DNA from: Burkholderiales bacterium UBA2459
GTDB lineage: Bacteria; Pseudomonadota; Gammaproteobacteria; Burkholderiales; Burkholderiaceae_E
Assembly (NCBI GenBank): GCA_002342365.1
Contig: DDPV01000034.1
Location: 1 to 9,590, forward strand
Direction of reading: 5' to 3'
Length of the DNA: 9,590 nt
Shown piece after piece: positions 1-5,586 of this stretch. The notes below the pieces were generated by a model, which was given only the letters and a program-made list of their open reading frames with translations, made no database searches and was not told the DNA's origin. Numbering within the stretch: the first letter of the stretch is position 1; the number at the start of each line of letters is the position of its first letter. The position numbers and the translations under genes were made by a program.

Positions 1-776
1 CCGCACCCCAAGCATCAGCGCCCAAACCCGTATCAGCGCCCAAACCCGTCCTCTGGCTGGTCGGTGATCTGGTTAACCGCGGACCCAAATCGCTGGAAAC
101 GCTTCAGTGGTTAATGGCAAACGAATCGCGATGTCGTATCGTCTTGGGTAATCACGATTTAAATTTTCTCGCCGTTGCTGCGGGCATTCGCAAGTGCAAA
201 CCCGACGATACCTTGCAACCACTGCTTGATTCACCGCGTCGCAAGGATTTCATCGAATGGGTCAGGCATCAGCAACTTGCCCATTTCGACGATGGCGTTT
301 TGATGGTCCATGCCGGTGTGTTGCCGCAGTGGGATGTGGCCATGACGCTTGCCTATGCCGCCGAGGTCGAGTACCGGCTGCAATCGCGAGACTGGAAGGC
401 GTTTCTTTCGCAAATGTATGGCAATGAGCCTGCCCAGTGGCGGCCTGATCTGAAAGGCACCGATCGCCGACGCCTGACGGTGAACGCGCTCACCCGTTTG
501 CGGTTTTGTAGCGTTTCAGGATTGATGGAGTTTCAAACCAAAGAAGGAGCCGGCAAAGCGCCCTCGGGGTTTTTGCCCTGGTTTGCGATTCCCGAGCGAC
601 GCAGCCGTGATCAAACCGTGGTCTTTGGTCATTGGTCAACCCTTGGCCTGATGAACAGTCCCAGGGTGATTGCGCTTGATACCGGTTGCGTGTGGGGCGG
701 TGCACTCACCGCAATCAATCTGGCGAGTCGTGAACTGTTACAAGTCGCATCACACCGACCGGGCAAGGTCAGCTAA
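1..776 (+). CDS. apaH: Bis(5'-nucleosyl)-tetraphosphatase, symmetrical (5' end missing)
   Basis: This is the C-terminal 257 residues of ApaH, which splits diadenosine tetraphosphate into two ADP in the cytoplasm. The frame is open from base 3 and ends at TAA 774-776. The first metal motif (GDxHG) lies outside the window. The remaining metallophosphoesterase motifs are present: GDLVNRGP (fragment residues 21-28), GNHD (49-52), HAG (103-105), GHW (209-211) and the ApaH-typical DTGCVWGG (226-233). The E. coli protein is about 280 residues, so roughly 20-35 residues are missing. An internal ATG at 114 is not the start, because conserved sequence precedes it. Just before the second motif the protein has a Pro/Lys-rich stretch made of two identical SAPKPV units, encoded by an exact 18-bp tandem duplication. 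The gene converges on plsC and the two 3' ends overlap by 27 bp. Confidence 0.95.
   Translation, partial: APQASAPKPVSAPKPVLWLVGDLVNRGPKSLETLQWLMANESRCRIVLGNHDLNFLAVAAGIRKCKPDDTLQPLLDSPRRKDFIEWVRHQQLAHFDDGVLMVHAGVLPQWDVAMTLAYAAEVEYRLQSRDWKAFLSQMYGNEPAQWRPDLKGTDRRRLTVNALTRLRFCSVSGLMEFQTKEGAGKAPSGFLPWFAIPERRSRDQTVVFGHWSTLGLMNSPRVIALDTGCVWGGALTAINLASRELLQVASHRPGKVS
14..49 (+). repeat. Exact 18-bp tandem duplication inside apaH
   Basis: The 18-base unit ATCAGCGCCCAAACCCGT occurs twice head to tail (14-31 and 32-49) with no mismatch. Being six codons long it keeps the frame and yields SAPKPVSAPKPV, directly upstream of the LWLVGDL strand of the phosphatase. The family normally has a short loop here, so this is probably a tolerated loop extension. 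The lack of divergence suggests a recent duplication, or an assembly artefact. Confidence 0.9.
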
Positions 777-1535
777 AGGAACTTCGCGCGAGTGAAGCAT
801 GGCTTGACGAACCTGCGCGGCAAGTTCATGGCGGGTTAAGCCCTGACTTGGAATCGATGCAAGCAAACGCATCTGCACCCGCAAGCCGCTTGCGCGAAAC
901 ACCGCAAGCGTGCAGTCGACCAAGCTCAAATCGTCGATATAGGCCGGAATAATCGAAGGTTCGTCGCGCTGAAGGTAGCGGATCACCACCGGACGAACCG
1001 GCGCGCCTGATCGTACCGCGGCCTCAAACAGGTTGGCATGAAAGGGCAGCAATTGCCTTCCATCGCTGGTTGTGCCCTCAGGGAAAAAGCTCACCACTTC
1101 GCCCTGCCTGAGCTCGTTAGCCATGGTCTTGAGCACATCGTGCACCGCACGCCGCTTGCCGCGTTCGATAAAAATCGTCCCGGTTCGATCACACAAGATT
1201 CCGATCACCGGCCACTTTCGAATCTCGCTTTTGGCAATGAAATGGACCGGCCTAAGCGCATCAAGCGCCAAAATGTCGATGAAACTGATGTGATTCATCA
1301 CCACCAACTCGCCGGGCTGCGGTTCAATCACGCCGTCAGGCGCTGCCTGAATTTCAAAGGCAAGACCACAGGCCTTGAGCATCTGCCGCGACCAACTGCG
1401 TTTGATCGCAAGCTGCCCCGCCGCGCTGACCAAAGGGTAAACCGCTAAGACAGCGAGCAGACCCCAGAGCACGGTGCCAAGCAAACGAGCAGACCGAAGC
1501 AGCAAGCGCAATGAACCCATCACGGACTTGAGCAC
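750..1535 (-). CDS. plsC: 1-acyl-sn-glycerol-3-phosphate acyltransferase (PlsC family)
   Basis: This inner-membrane enzyme family transfers an acyl chain to lysophosphatidic acid to make phosphatidic acid, the phospholipid precursor. The 261-residue product has a hydrophobic N-terminal segment (about residues 17-38). The acyltransferase blocks follow in order: NHISFID with the catalytic H82-x4-D87, GTIFIERGKR (119-128), FFPEGTTSDG (150-159), and VRPVVIRY (180-187). The call starts at a GTG at 1535; an in-frame ATG at 1520 (residue 6) is equally possible, and neither has a convincing Shine-Dalgarno. It lies 137 bp downstream of gmhA, across a repeat array, and is the last gene of the - strand series. 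The stop at 750-752 lies inside apaH. Related acyltransferases such as ornithine-lipid OlsA share these motifs, so the exact acceptor is inferred. Confidence 0.9.
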   Translation of the reverse strand: MLKSVMGSLRLLLRSARLLGTVLWGLLAVLAVYPLVSAAGQLAIKRSWSRQMLKACGLAFEIQAAPDGVIEPQPGELVVMNHISFIDILALDALRPVHFIAKSEIRKWPVIGILCDRTGTIFIERGKRRAVHDVLKTMANELRQGEVVSFFPEGTTSDGRQLLPFHANLFEAAVRSGAPVRPVVIRYLQRDEPSIIPAYIDDLSLVDCTLAVFRASGLRVQMRLLASIPSQGLTRHELAAQVRQAMLHSREVPLADLARSV

Positions 1536-1587
1536 ATCGATTAATTTTCTTTATCGTAGAAACTTGAGCGCTGGAACTTTGGCGGCG

Positions 1588-1695
1588 AAGCCTCGCTTGG
1601 AAAGCTTTTCGCCAAAGCCTCGCTTGGAAAGCCTTGCGGCGATACCTCGCGCGGAACGCTTTGCCCCAAAGCTCAACGCGGAAACATCTGACGCT
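1588..1695. repeat. 27-bp tandem repeat array between plsC and gmhA
   Basis: Four consecutive 27-base units can be aligned: 1588-1614, 1615-1641, 1642-1668 and 1669-1695. Units 1 and 2 share their first 18 bases exactly (AAGCCTCGCTTGGAAAGC) and agree at about 23 of 27 positions. Unit 3 matches unit 2 at about 18 of 27, and unit 4 is decayed. A further degenerate copy with an indel can be seen at about 1561-1587. Unit 4 covers the last codons and stop of gmhA (stop 1673-1675); the rest is intergenic. Because 27 is a multiple of three, several frames stay open across the array, but none has recognisable coding features. It looks like a minisatellite produced by slippage; any function is unknown. 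Confidence 0.8.
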
Positions 1696-2248
1696 CGACC
1701 GCTGCGCAAATCGCATGCCCGACCATCAGATGCGCCTCCTGAATTCGCGGCGTGTGGGCCGATGGCATCGCAAGCAAATGGTCGCAAAGCGGATTCATCG
1801 CGCCTTGTCGATTGCCGGTCAGACCGACCGTAGTGATTGCCTTGGCCCTGGCTGCCTCAAGTGCACGCAAAATGTTTGGCGAATTTCCGGACGTTGAGTA
1901 GGCAAAAAAAAGATCGCCTTGCCGACCGATCGCTTCGATCTGCCGCGCAAAAACATAGTCATAAGCATAGTCATTGGCAATCGCCGTAAGAATCGAGCTA
2001 TCCACCGTCAGCGCGACTGCAGCAAGACCCGGACGGTCGTAATTGAAACGCGAAACAAATTCGCCTGCCATATGCTGAGCGTCTGCAGCGCTTCCGCCAT
2101 TGCCTGCAAAAAGCAGCTTTGCACCTGCACGCAAGGCCTCAACGCAGGCAAGCGCCACCACCTCGATTCTTTGCAAAAGCGCCGCATCAGAAGCGAGGGC
2201 TCTGGCAATCGCGGCCGATGCCTCTATGTCGTTTTGGATCGATAGCAT
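1673..2248 (-). CDS. gmhA: Phosphoheptose (sedoheptulose 7-phosphate) isomerase
   Basis: GmhA converts sedoheptulose 7-phosphate to D-glycero-D-manno-heptose 7-phosphate, the first step of ADP-heptose synthesis for the LPS core. The 191-residue product is a single SIS domain of normal length. Visible motifs are FAGNGGSAADAQHMAGEF (47-64), the phosphate-binding STSGNSPN (118-125) and PRIQEAHLMVGHAI (167-180). H59, E63, Q170 and H178 have the spacing of the zinc ligands described for Burkholderia pseudomallei GmhA. The main alternative, the replication factor DiaA, has the same fold; the intact ligand set and C-terminus favour GmhA. The ATG at 2248 follows pyrC' by 10 bp without a clear Shine-Dalgarno, suggesting translational coupling. 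In the order I recall for Burkholderiales, plsC directly follows pyrC', so gmhA looks like an insertion. Confidence 0.88.
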   Translation of the reverse strand: MLSIQNDIEASAAIARALASDAALLQRIEVVALACVEALRAGAKLLFAGNGGSAADAQHMAGEFVSRFNYDRPGLAAVALTVDSSILTAIANDYAYDYVFARQIEAIGRQGDLFFAYSTSGNSPNILRALEAARAKAITTVGLTGNRQGAMNPLCDHLLAMPSAHTPRIQEAHLMVGHAICAAVERQMFPR

Positions 2249-2258
2249 TGAAAAGCAA

Positions 2259-3578
2259 TCAAATGAATGATGGGTTTAAGCATGCATGGTTCACAACAAT
2301 TCGCCCGGCCACGATGGTGAGCCGATTGCGTCCGATCAACTCCCTGCCCCAGTAAGGCGTGTGTTTGCCCTGAGAGCAAAGGCTTGTGGCGTTTACCGTC
2401 CAGCGATCCCCAGGATCAAACACGCAAAGATCAGCCACCGCTCCTTGGGCAATCACGCCAGCGTCGATACCCAAAACCGCAGCAGGCTGTCGGGTGAGAC
2501 GATCAACCGCCTCGGAAAGACCCACGCCTGATTCGTCGGCCCACTTCAGCGTGAGCGGCAACAATAGCTCCAATCCGCTTGCACCGGCTGCCGCTTCGGC
2601 AAAAGGAAGTTGCTTTTCATCATCGTCAAGCGGCGTGTGATCCGAACAAATCGCATCGATCACGCCGCTTTTGAGCGCAGCCCGCAAAGCATCGCGATCA
2701 CGTTGTGATCGAAACGGCGGATCTACCCGCATGTTCGGGTCGAAGTATCCAATATCGATATCGATCAAATGAAGATGATGAACAGCCACATCAGCGGTCA
2801 CCGCAAGCCCGTCTTCCCGCGCCTTCTTTAACAGTTCAAGCCCTGCAGACGATGACATCCGGCAGAGGTGCACGCGAGCGCCTGTGGCACGCATCAACTC
2901 AAAAATGGTGTGCAAAGCGACCGTCTCAGCCATCGCCGGGATTCCCGATAATCCCAGACGACCGGCAACCGCACCGCTGTGGGCTACACCGCCGCGCGAC
3001 AAGAAAAAATCGCAAGGCTGAATCCACAGCGTGTAGCCAAAACTTTTGGCGTATTGCATCGCCCGTAACAGCACTTGGGTGTCGGTAAACATCGGCCCGG
3101 CGTGACCAAAGCCTATGCAACCGGCCTCGCTGAGTTCGGCCATTTCGGTGATGATTTCACCCTTTAATCCGACGGTCATTGCACCGAGCGGATAAAGCGA
3201 TGCGGCCTGCAAGCCCCTTGCTCGGTGCTTGAGCATTTCAACAAGCCCTGGCTCATCAAGCGGCGGGTCGGTATCAGGCGGGCAAGACAAAGAGGTAATG
3301 CCGCCTTCAAGCGCAGCTTGCATCTCGGATTCAAGGGTTGCCTTGTATTCAAAGCCTGGCTCGCGAAGTCTGGCAGCCAAGTCCACAAGCCCTGGAGCGA
3401 TACAATAAGCAGAAAGATCGAGCGTTAGATCAGCTTGAAATTCGGCAGGCTTTTGACCGATCGCCGCAATGCGCCCGTCTGCAAGATACAGATCAGTGAT
3501 CGCATCGTGAAGCACTAGCCCTTGACCATCGGCCAACACCGGTCCGACCAGCCGCCCACCAAGAAGGCTGATTCTCAT
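2259..3578 (-). CDS. pyrC': Dihydroorotase-like non-catalytic subunit of aspartate transcarbamoylase (PyrC')
   Basis: The 439-residue protein has the amidohydrolase fold of class I dihydroorotase but lacks nearly all zinc ligands. The HxH following the first strand is replaced (PGLVDLAARLREPG, 62-75, with A68 and R70 where the histidines belong). The bridging Asp region reads GFGHAGPMFTD (156-166). The two later histidines correspond to P188 (IQPCD) and R240 (HLCRMS). Only the Asp of CSDHTP (D313) remains. Other family landmarks, such as NMRVDPPFR (282-290) and KHTPYWGREL near the C-terminus, are kept, so this is not random decay. Pseudomonas PyrC' has the same losses and serves as a structural partner of PyrB in a dodecameric complex; that role is inferred here. 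The ATG at 3578 has almost no Shine-Dalgarno and is joined by ATGA to an upstream ten-codon minicistron. Confidence 0.92.
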   Translation of the reverse strand: MRISLLGGRLVGPVLADGQGLVLHDAITDLYLADGRIAAIGQKPAEFQADLTLDLSAYCIAPGLVDLAARLREPGFEYKATLESEMQAALEGGITSLSCPPDTDPPLDEPGLVEMLKHRARGLQAASLYPLGAMTVGLKGEIITEMAELSEAGCIGFGHAGPMFTDTQVLLRAMQYAKSFGYTLWIQPCDFFLSRGGVAHSGAVAGRLGLSGIPAMAETVALHTIFELMRATGARVHLCRMSSSAGLELLKKAREDGLAVTADVAVHHLHLIDIDIGYFDPNMRVDPPFRSQRDRDALRAALKSGVIDAICSDHTPLDDDEKQLPFAEAAAGASGLELLLPLTLKWADESGVGLSEAVDRLTRQPAAVLGIDAGVIAQGAVADLCVFDPGDRWTVNATSLCSQGKHTPYWGRELIGRNRLTIVAGRIVVNHACLNPSFI

Positions 3579-3625
3579 GGATTTGACACCAACAGACTGA
3601 TTCTCATGGGTTTGCCACCAGCAAG
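3568..3625. repeat. 29-bp tandem duplication at the pyrB/pyrC' junction
   Basis: Two adjacent 29-base units (3568-3596 and 3597-3625) agree at 24 of 29 positions, and their first 13 bases (CTGATTCTCATGG on the + strand) are identical. Read on the - strand, each copy carries the pattern of the PyrB tail (LLVxNP), then CCATGA, then the PyrC' beginning (ATGAGAATCAG). The simplest reading is that pyrB and pyrC' once overlapped directly by ATGA, and that this junction was duplicated, pushing the genes 25 bp apart. Confidence 0.88.
3575..3607 (-). CDS. Ten-codon minicistron MRISLLVSNP between pyrB and pyrC'
   Basis: On the - strand the ATG at 3607-3605 overlaps the pyrB stop (TGA 3606-3604) as ATGA. 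It opens a frame MRISLLVSNP whose own TGA (3577-3575) overlaps the pyrC' ATG (3578-3576), again as ATGA. The peptide starts like PyrC' (MRISLL) and ends like PyrB (LLVxNP), because it is the product of the 29-bp duplication. A ribosome finishing pyrB could restart here and restart again at pyrC'. The frame is certain from the sequence; its translation is inferred, and the peptide itself probably has no function. Confidence 0.45.
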   Translation of the reverse strand: MRISLLVSNP

Positions 3626-4566
3626 CTCATCACCGCCATTCGCACCGCAATGCCAAAGGTCACTTGATCAAGGATCACCGCTTGGGGGCCGTCGGCCACC
3701 GCCGATTCGATTTCAACGCCGCGATTCATCGGGCCTGGATGCATCACAATCGCATCGGGTTTGGCCAGGGCGAGCTTTTCCTGGGTAAGGCCATAGTGTT
3801 TGAAGTATTCCTGTGCCGAAGGCAAAAGCGCCCCGCGCATGCGCTCACTTTGCAAGCGCAACATGATGATCACATCAACGTCTTTTAAACCTTTTTTCAT
3901 ATCGGTATAAACCTGACAACCCATTTGGTCAAGTCCGGAGGGCAGCAAGGTCAGCGGCGCAATCACCCTGACCTCGGGCACGCCCAAGGTGGTAAGCGCA
4001 TGGATGTCGCTGCGGGCCACCCGCGAATGCAGCACATCGCCCACAATCGCCACGCTCAACTGGGTGAAGTCCTTTTTGAAATGCCGGATGGTGTACATGT
4101 CAAGCAAGCCCTGCGTGGGATGCGCATGCCGACCATCACCCGCATTGATCACATGCACCCCGTCACCGCGGGTGCGGTTCACATGCTCAGCGATCAAAAA
4201 GGGAGCGCCGCTTGAGGCATGACGCACAACAAACATGTCTGCGTGCATCGCCACCAGATTGTCGATGGTATCGAGCAAGGACTCGCCTTTAGCCGCCGAT
4301 GAGGTGTTGATGTTGAGATTCACCACGTCGGCAGACAGGCGGGTTGCCGCGATCTCGAAGGTGGTGCGCGTGCGGGTTGAGTTCTCGAAAAACAAATTGA
4401 ACACACTTTTGCCGCGCAGCAAAGGCACTTTTTTGACATCGCGGGTGTTTACCCCGAGAAAACCCTTGGCGGTATCGAGAATCTGGTGAATCAGCACCCC
4501 GGGCAAACCTTCAATGGTCAGAAGGTGTTTGAGTTCGCCGTTGCTTCGGAGCTGGGGATGGGGCAT
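3604..4566 (-). CDS. pyrB: Aspartate carbamoyltransferase, catalytic subunit
   Basis: PyrB joins carbamoyl phosphate and aspartate to give N-carbamoyl-L-aspartate, the committed step of pyrimidine synthesis in the cytoplasm. All active-site segments are present in the 320-residue product: FENSTRTRTTFE (60-71) for carbamoyl phosphate, the loop SSAAKGES with K93, R115 and H116, HAHPTQ (147-152), LRLQSER (236-242) for aspartate, and HPGPMNRGVEI (276-286). The length and the N-terminus MPHPQLRSNGEL are typical of the proteobacterial form that pairs with PyrC'; I see no pyrI regulatory gene nearby. The ATG at 4566 is the only sensible start, since an in-frame TAA lies 27 bases upstream. Its ribosome-binding zone is occupied by a 16-bp dyad. 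The gene follows pyrR by 61 bp and its stop overlaps the minicistron leading into pyrC'. Confidence 0.97.
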   Translation of the reverse strand: MPHPQLRSNGELKHLLTIEGLPGVLIHQILDTAKGFLGVNTRDVKKVPLLRGKSVFNLFFENSTRTRTTFEIAATRLSADVVNLNINTSSAAKGESLLDTIDNLVAMHADMFVVRHASSGAPFLIAEHVNRTRGDGVHVINAGDGRHAHPTQGLLDMYTIRHFKKDFTQLSVAIVGDVLHSRVARSDIHALTTLGVPEVRVIAPLTLLPSGLDQMGCQVYTDMKKGLKDVDVIIMLRLQSERMRGALLPSAQEYFKHYGLTQEKLALAKPDAIVMHPGPMNRGVEIESAVADGPQAVILDQVTFGIAVRMAVMSLLVANP

Positions 4567-4570
4567 GGAT

Positions 4571-4586
4571 TCAATCGGTCGATTGA
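4571..4586. promoter_or_regulatory. 16-bp dyad over the pyrB ribosome-binding zone
   Basis: TCAATCGGTCGATTGA consists of perfect 7-base arms around a 2-base centre. In pyrB mRNA it could fold as a 6-bp stem with a GACC tetraloop ending four bases before the AUG, where a Shine-Dalgarno would be expected; none is visible. It could act as an RNA hairpin limiting initiation or as a protein-binding operator. The symmetry is seen directly; a regulatory role is inferred. Confidence 0.35.
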
Positions 4587-4594
4587 GCCAGCAT
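4571..4594 (-). other. Possible seven-codon leader frame MLAQSTD before pyrB
   Basis: An ATG at 4594-4592 opens a frame MLAQSTD ending at TGA 4573-4571, four bases before the pyrB ATG. The frame runs through the 16-bp dyad. Translating it would melt the hairpin and deliver a terminating ribosome to the pyrB start. No good Shine-Dalgarno precedes it, and an open frame this short can easily arise by chance. Confidence 0.2.
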
Positions 4595-4627
4595 TAAACC
4601 AGAAATCAGCACGCGGATACGCACCGC

Positions 4628-5185
4628 CTAGCCTTCGGTTTTCGAAAAGCTGAACTGCCCGTCGCTATGCTGGGCAAGCACAATCGCTTCAAGCGGTGAG
4701 AGGTCAACGGTGGCCCCGACGTAATCGGCGTGAACCGGCAATTCCCGTGCGCCTCGATCCACCAGAACCGCAAGTTCAACCGCCGCTGGCCGCCCATAAT
4801 CAAAGAGTTCATTGACCGCTGCTCGCAAGGTGCGTCCGGTGTAAAGCACATCATCAACCAGCAAAATCCTTGCACCGGTCACCTCAAAAGGCAACTCGGT
4901 ACCGCCCTTCACGATGGCAGAAAGCCCGCGACGCTGCGCATTGTGTCCATAGTCGTCGCGGTGAAAAGCACTCGATAAATAGCCAATCACCGGATCAAAC
5001 AAGGCGCCCACAGCGCTATCTTGCGTCAGCAAGGCAAGTAAACGCCTCGCAACCCAGGCACCACCGCTGTGAATGCCGACCACATGGCGCAGGCATTGGT
5101 CCTGGCCTGCCCTGGATTTCACTTGACTGGCAAGCGTTTGTAAGGCGATTTCGGGATCGGGGAGCTTAGCCGTGGTGACGATCAT
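4628..5185 (-). CDS. pyrR: PyrR bifunctional protein: pyr regulator / uracil phosphoribosyltransferase
   Basis: The 185-residue protein is a type I phosphoribosyltransferase of the PyrR family. The PRPP-binding motif ILLVDDVLYTGRT is at residues 107-119, followed by the family block LAVLVDRGARELPVHADYVG (138-157). In Gram-positive bacteria PyrR binds pyr leader RNA in response to UMP and causes attenuation; the family also has uracil phosphoribosyltransferase activity. Here I see neither a PyrR-type binding loop nor a terminator in the 61 bp before pyrB, so the mode of control in this organism is unknown. The ATG at 5185 overlaps the ruvX stop as ATGA, indicating translational coupling. Position directly upstream of pyrB and pyrC' supports the name. 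Confidence 0.94.
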   Translation of the reverse strand: MIVTTAKLPDPEIALQTLASQVKSRAGQDQCLRHVVGIHSGGAWVARRLLALLTQDSAVGALFDPVIGYLSSAFHRDDYGHNAQRRGLSAIVKGGTELPFEVTGARILLVDDVLYTGRTLRAAVNELFDYGRPAAVELAVLVDRGARELPVHADYVGATVDLSPLEAIVLAQHSDGQFSFSKTEG

Positions 5186-5586
5186 GCGGGCTCAGCCTGC
5201 TGCAAATATTGATCCAGAATATGTACCGCCGCCCAGGCGTCGATGCGATCGTCGGATACAGCCATTTCGCGTGCCGCAACGCTTGAGTAATTCTCATTGA
5301 CCTCATGCACCGGCCTGGCAAAGCGGCCACGCAACTGGTTGGCAAACTTTCGACAAAACCCGGTGTTGGGGAGCGCTTCGCCATCAGGATGCCCGGGCAC
5401 GCCGACCACCAAGGCCTCGGGTTCCCATTGGTCAATCAGCGCTGCAATCTGTGCAAAACGCTGGCTTTTATCCGCGTGATTGATTTGCACAAGCGGCCTG
5501 GCGTCTTTGGTGATTCGATTACCAATGGCCACACCGAGTCGGTTCAAGCTGACATCAAATCCCAGAACGATTTGCGTCTCAGGCAT
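5182..5586 (-). CDS. ruvX: RuvX/YqgF family Holliday junction resolvase-like nuclease
   Basis: The protein belongs to the YqgF family with an RNase H-like fold, proposed to act on Holliday junctions and on pre-16S rRNA 5' maturation. I start it at the ATG at 5586, giving 134 residues, the usual size. A longer open frame from 5670 would add 28 residues unlike the family and lie deep inside yqgE. The acidic residues expected for catalysis are present: D11 in GFDVSLNRLGVAIGN, E98 in VNENYSS, and D116 in RIDAWAA. VVGVPGHPDG (61-70) is the conserved central segment. Two positions differ from the usual family motifs: the glycine of DxG is serine (S13), and the common DER reads NEN. The gene overlaps the end of yqgE by 8 bp and shares ATGA with pyrR. 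Confidence 0.92.
   Translation of the reverse strand: MPETQIVLGFDVSLNRLGVAIGNRITKDARPLVQINHADKSQRFAQIAALIDQWEPEALVVGVPGHPDGEALPNTGFCRKFANQLRGRFARPVHEVNENYSSVAAREMAVSDDRIDAWAAVHILDQYLQQAEPA

Noticed and set aside
1536..1587. AT-rich stretch before plsC considered as a promoter (TACGAT as -10).
   Set aside because: No acceptable -35 lies at the right distance, and the repeats make chance matches likely.
1354..1716. Open frame on the - strand with KAFQAR-type repeats, overlapping plsC and the end of gmhA.
   Set aside because: It is out of frame with both well-supported genes; the repeats account for the open frame.
1474..1833. Open frame on the + strand across the 27-bp repeats, giving a protein with nine-residue repeats (KPRLESFSP, KPRLESLAA).
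   Set aside because: It overlaps plsC and gmhA, which are clearly coding on the other strand. The period being a multiple of three keeps several frames open on both strands, and there is no start signal or recognisable domain.
3597..3625. PyrC' beginning at the upstream ATG (3607).
   Set aside because: That ATG is in a different frame and stops after ten codons; the pyrC' frame begins at 3578.
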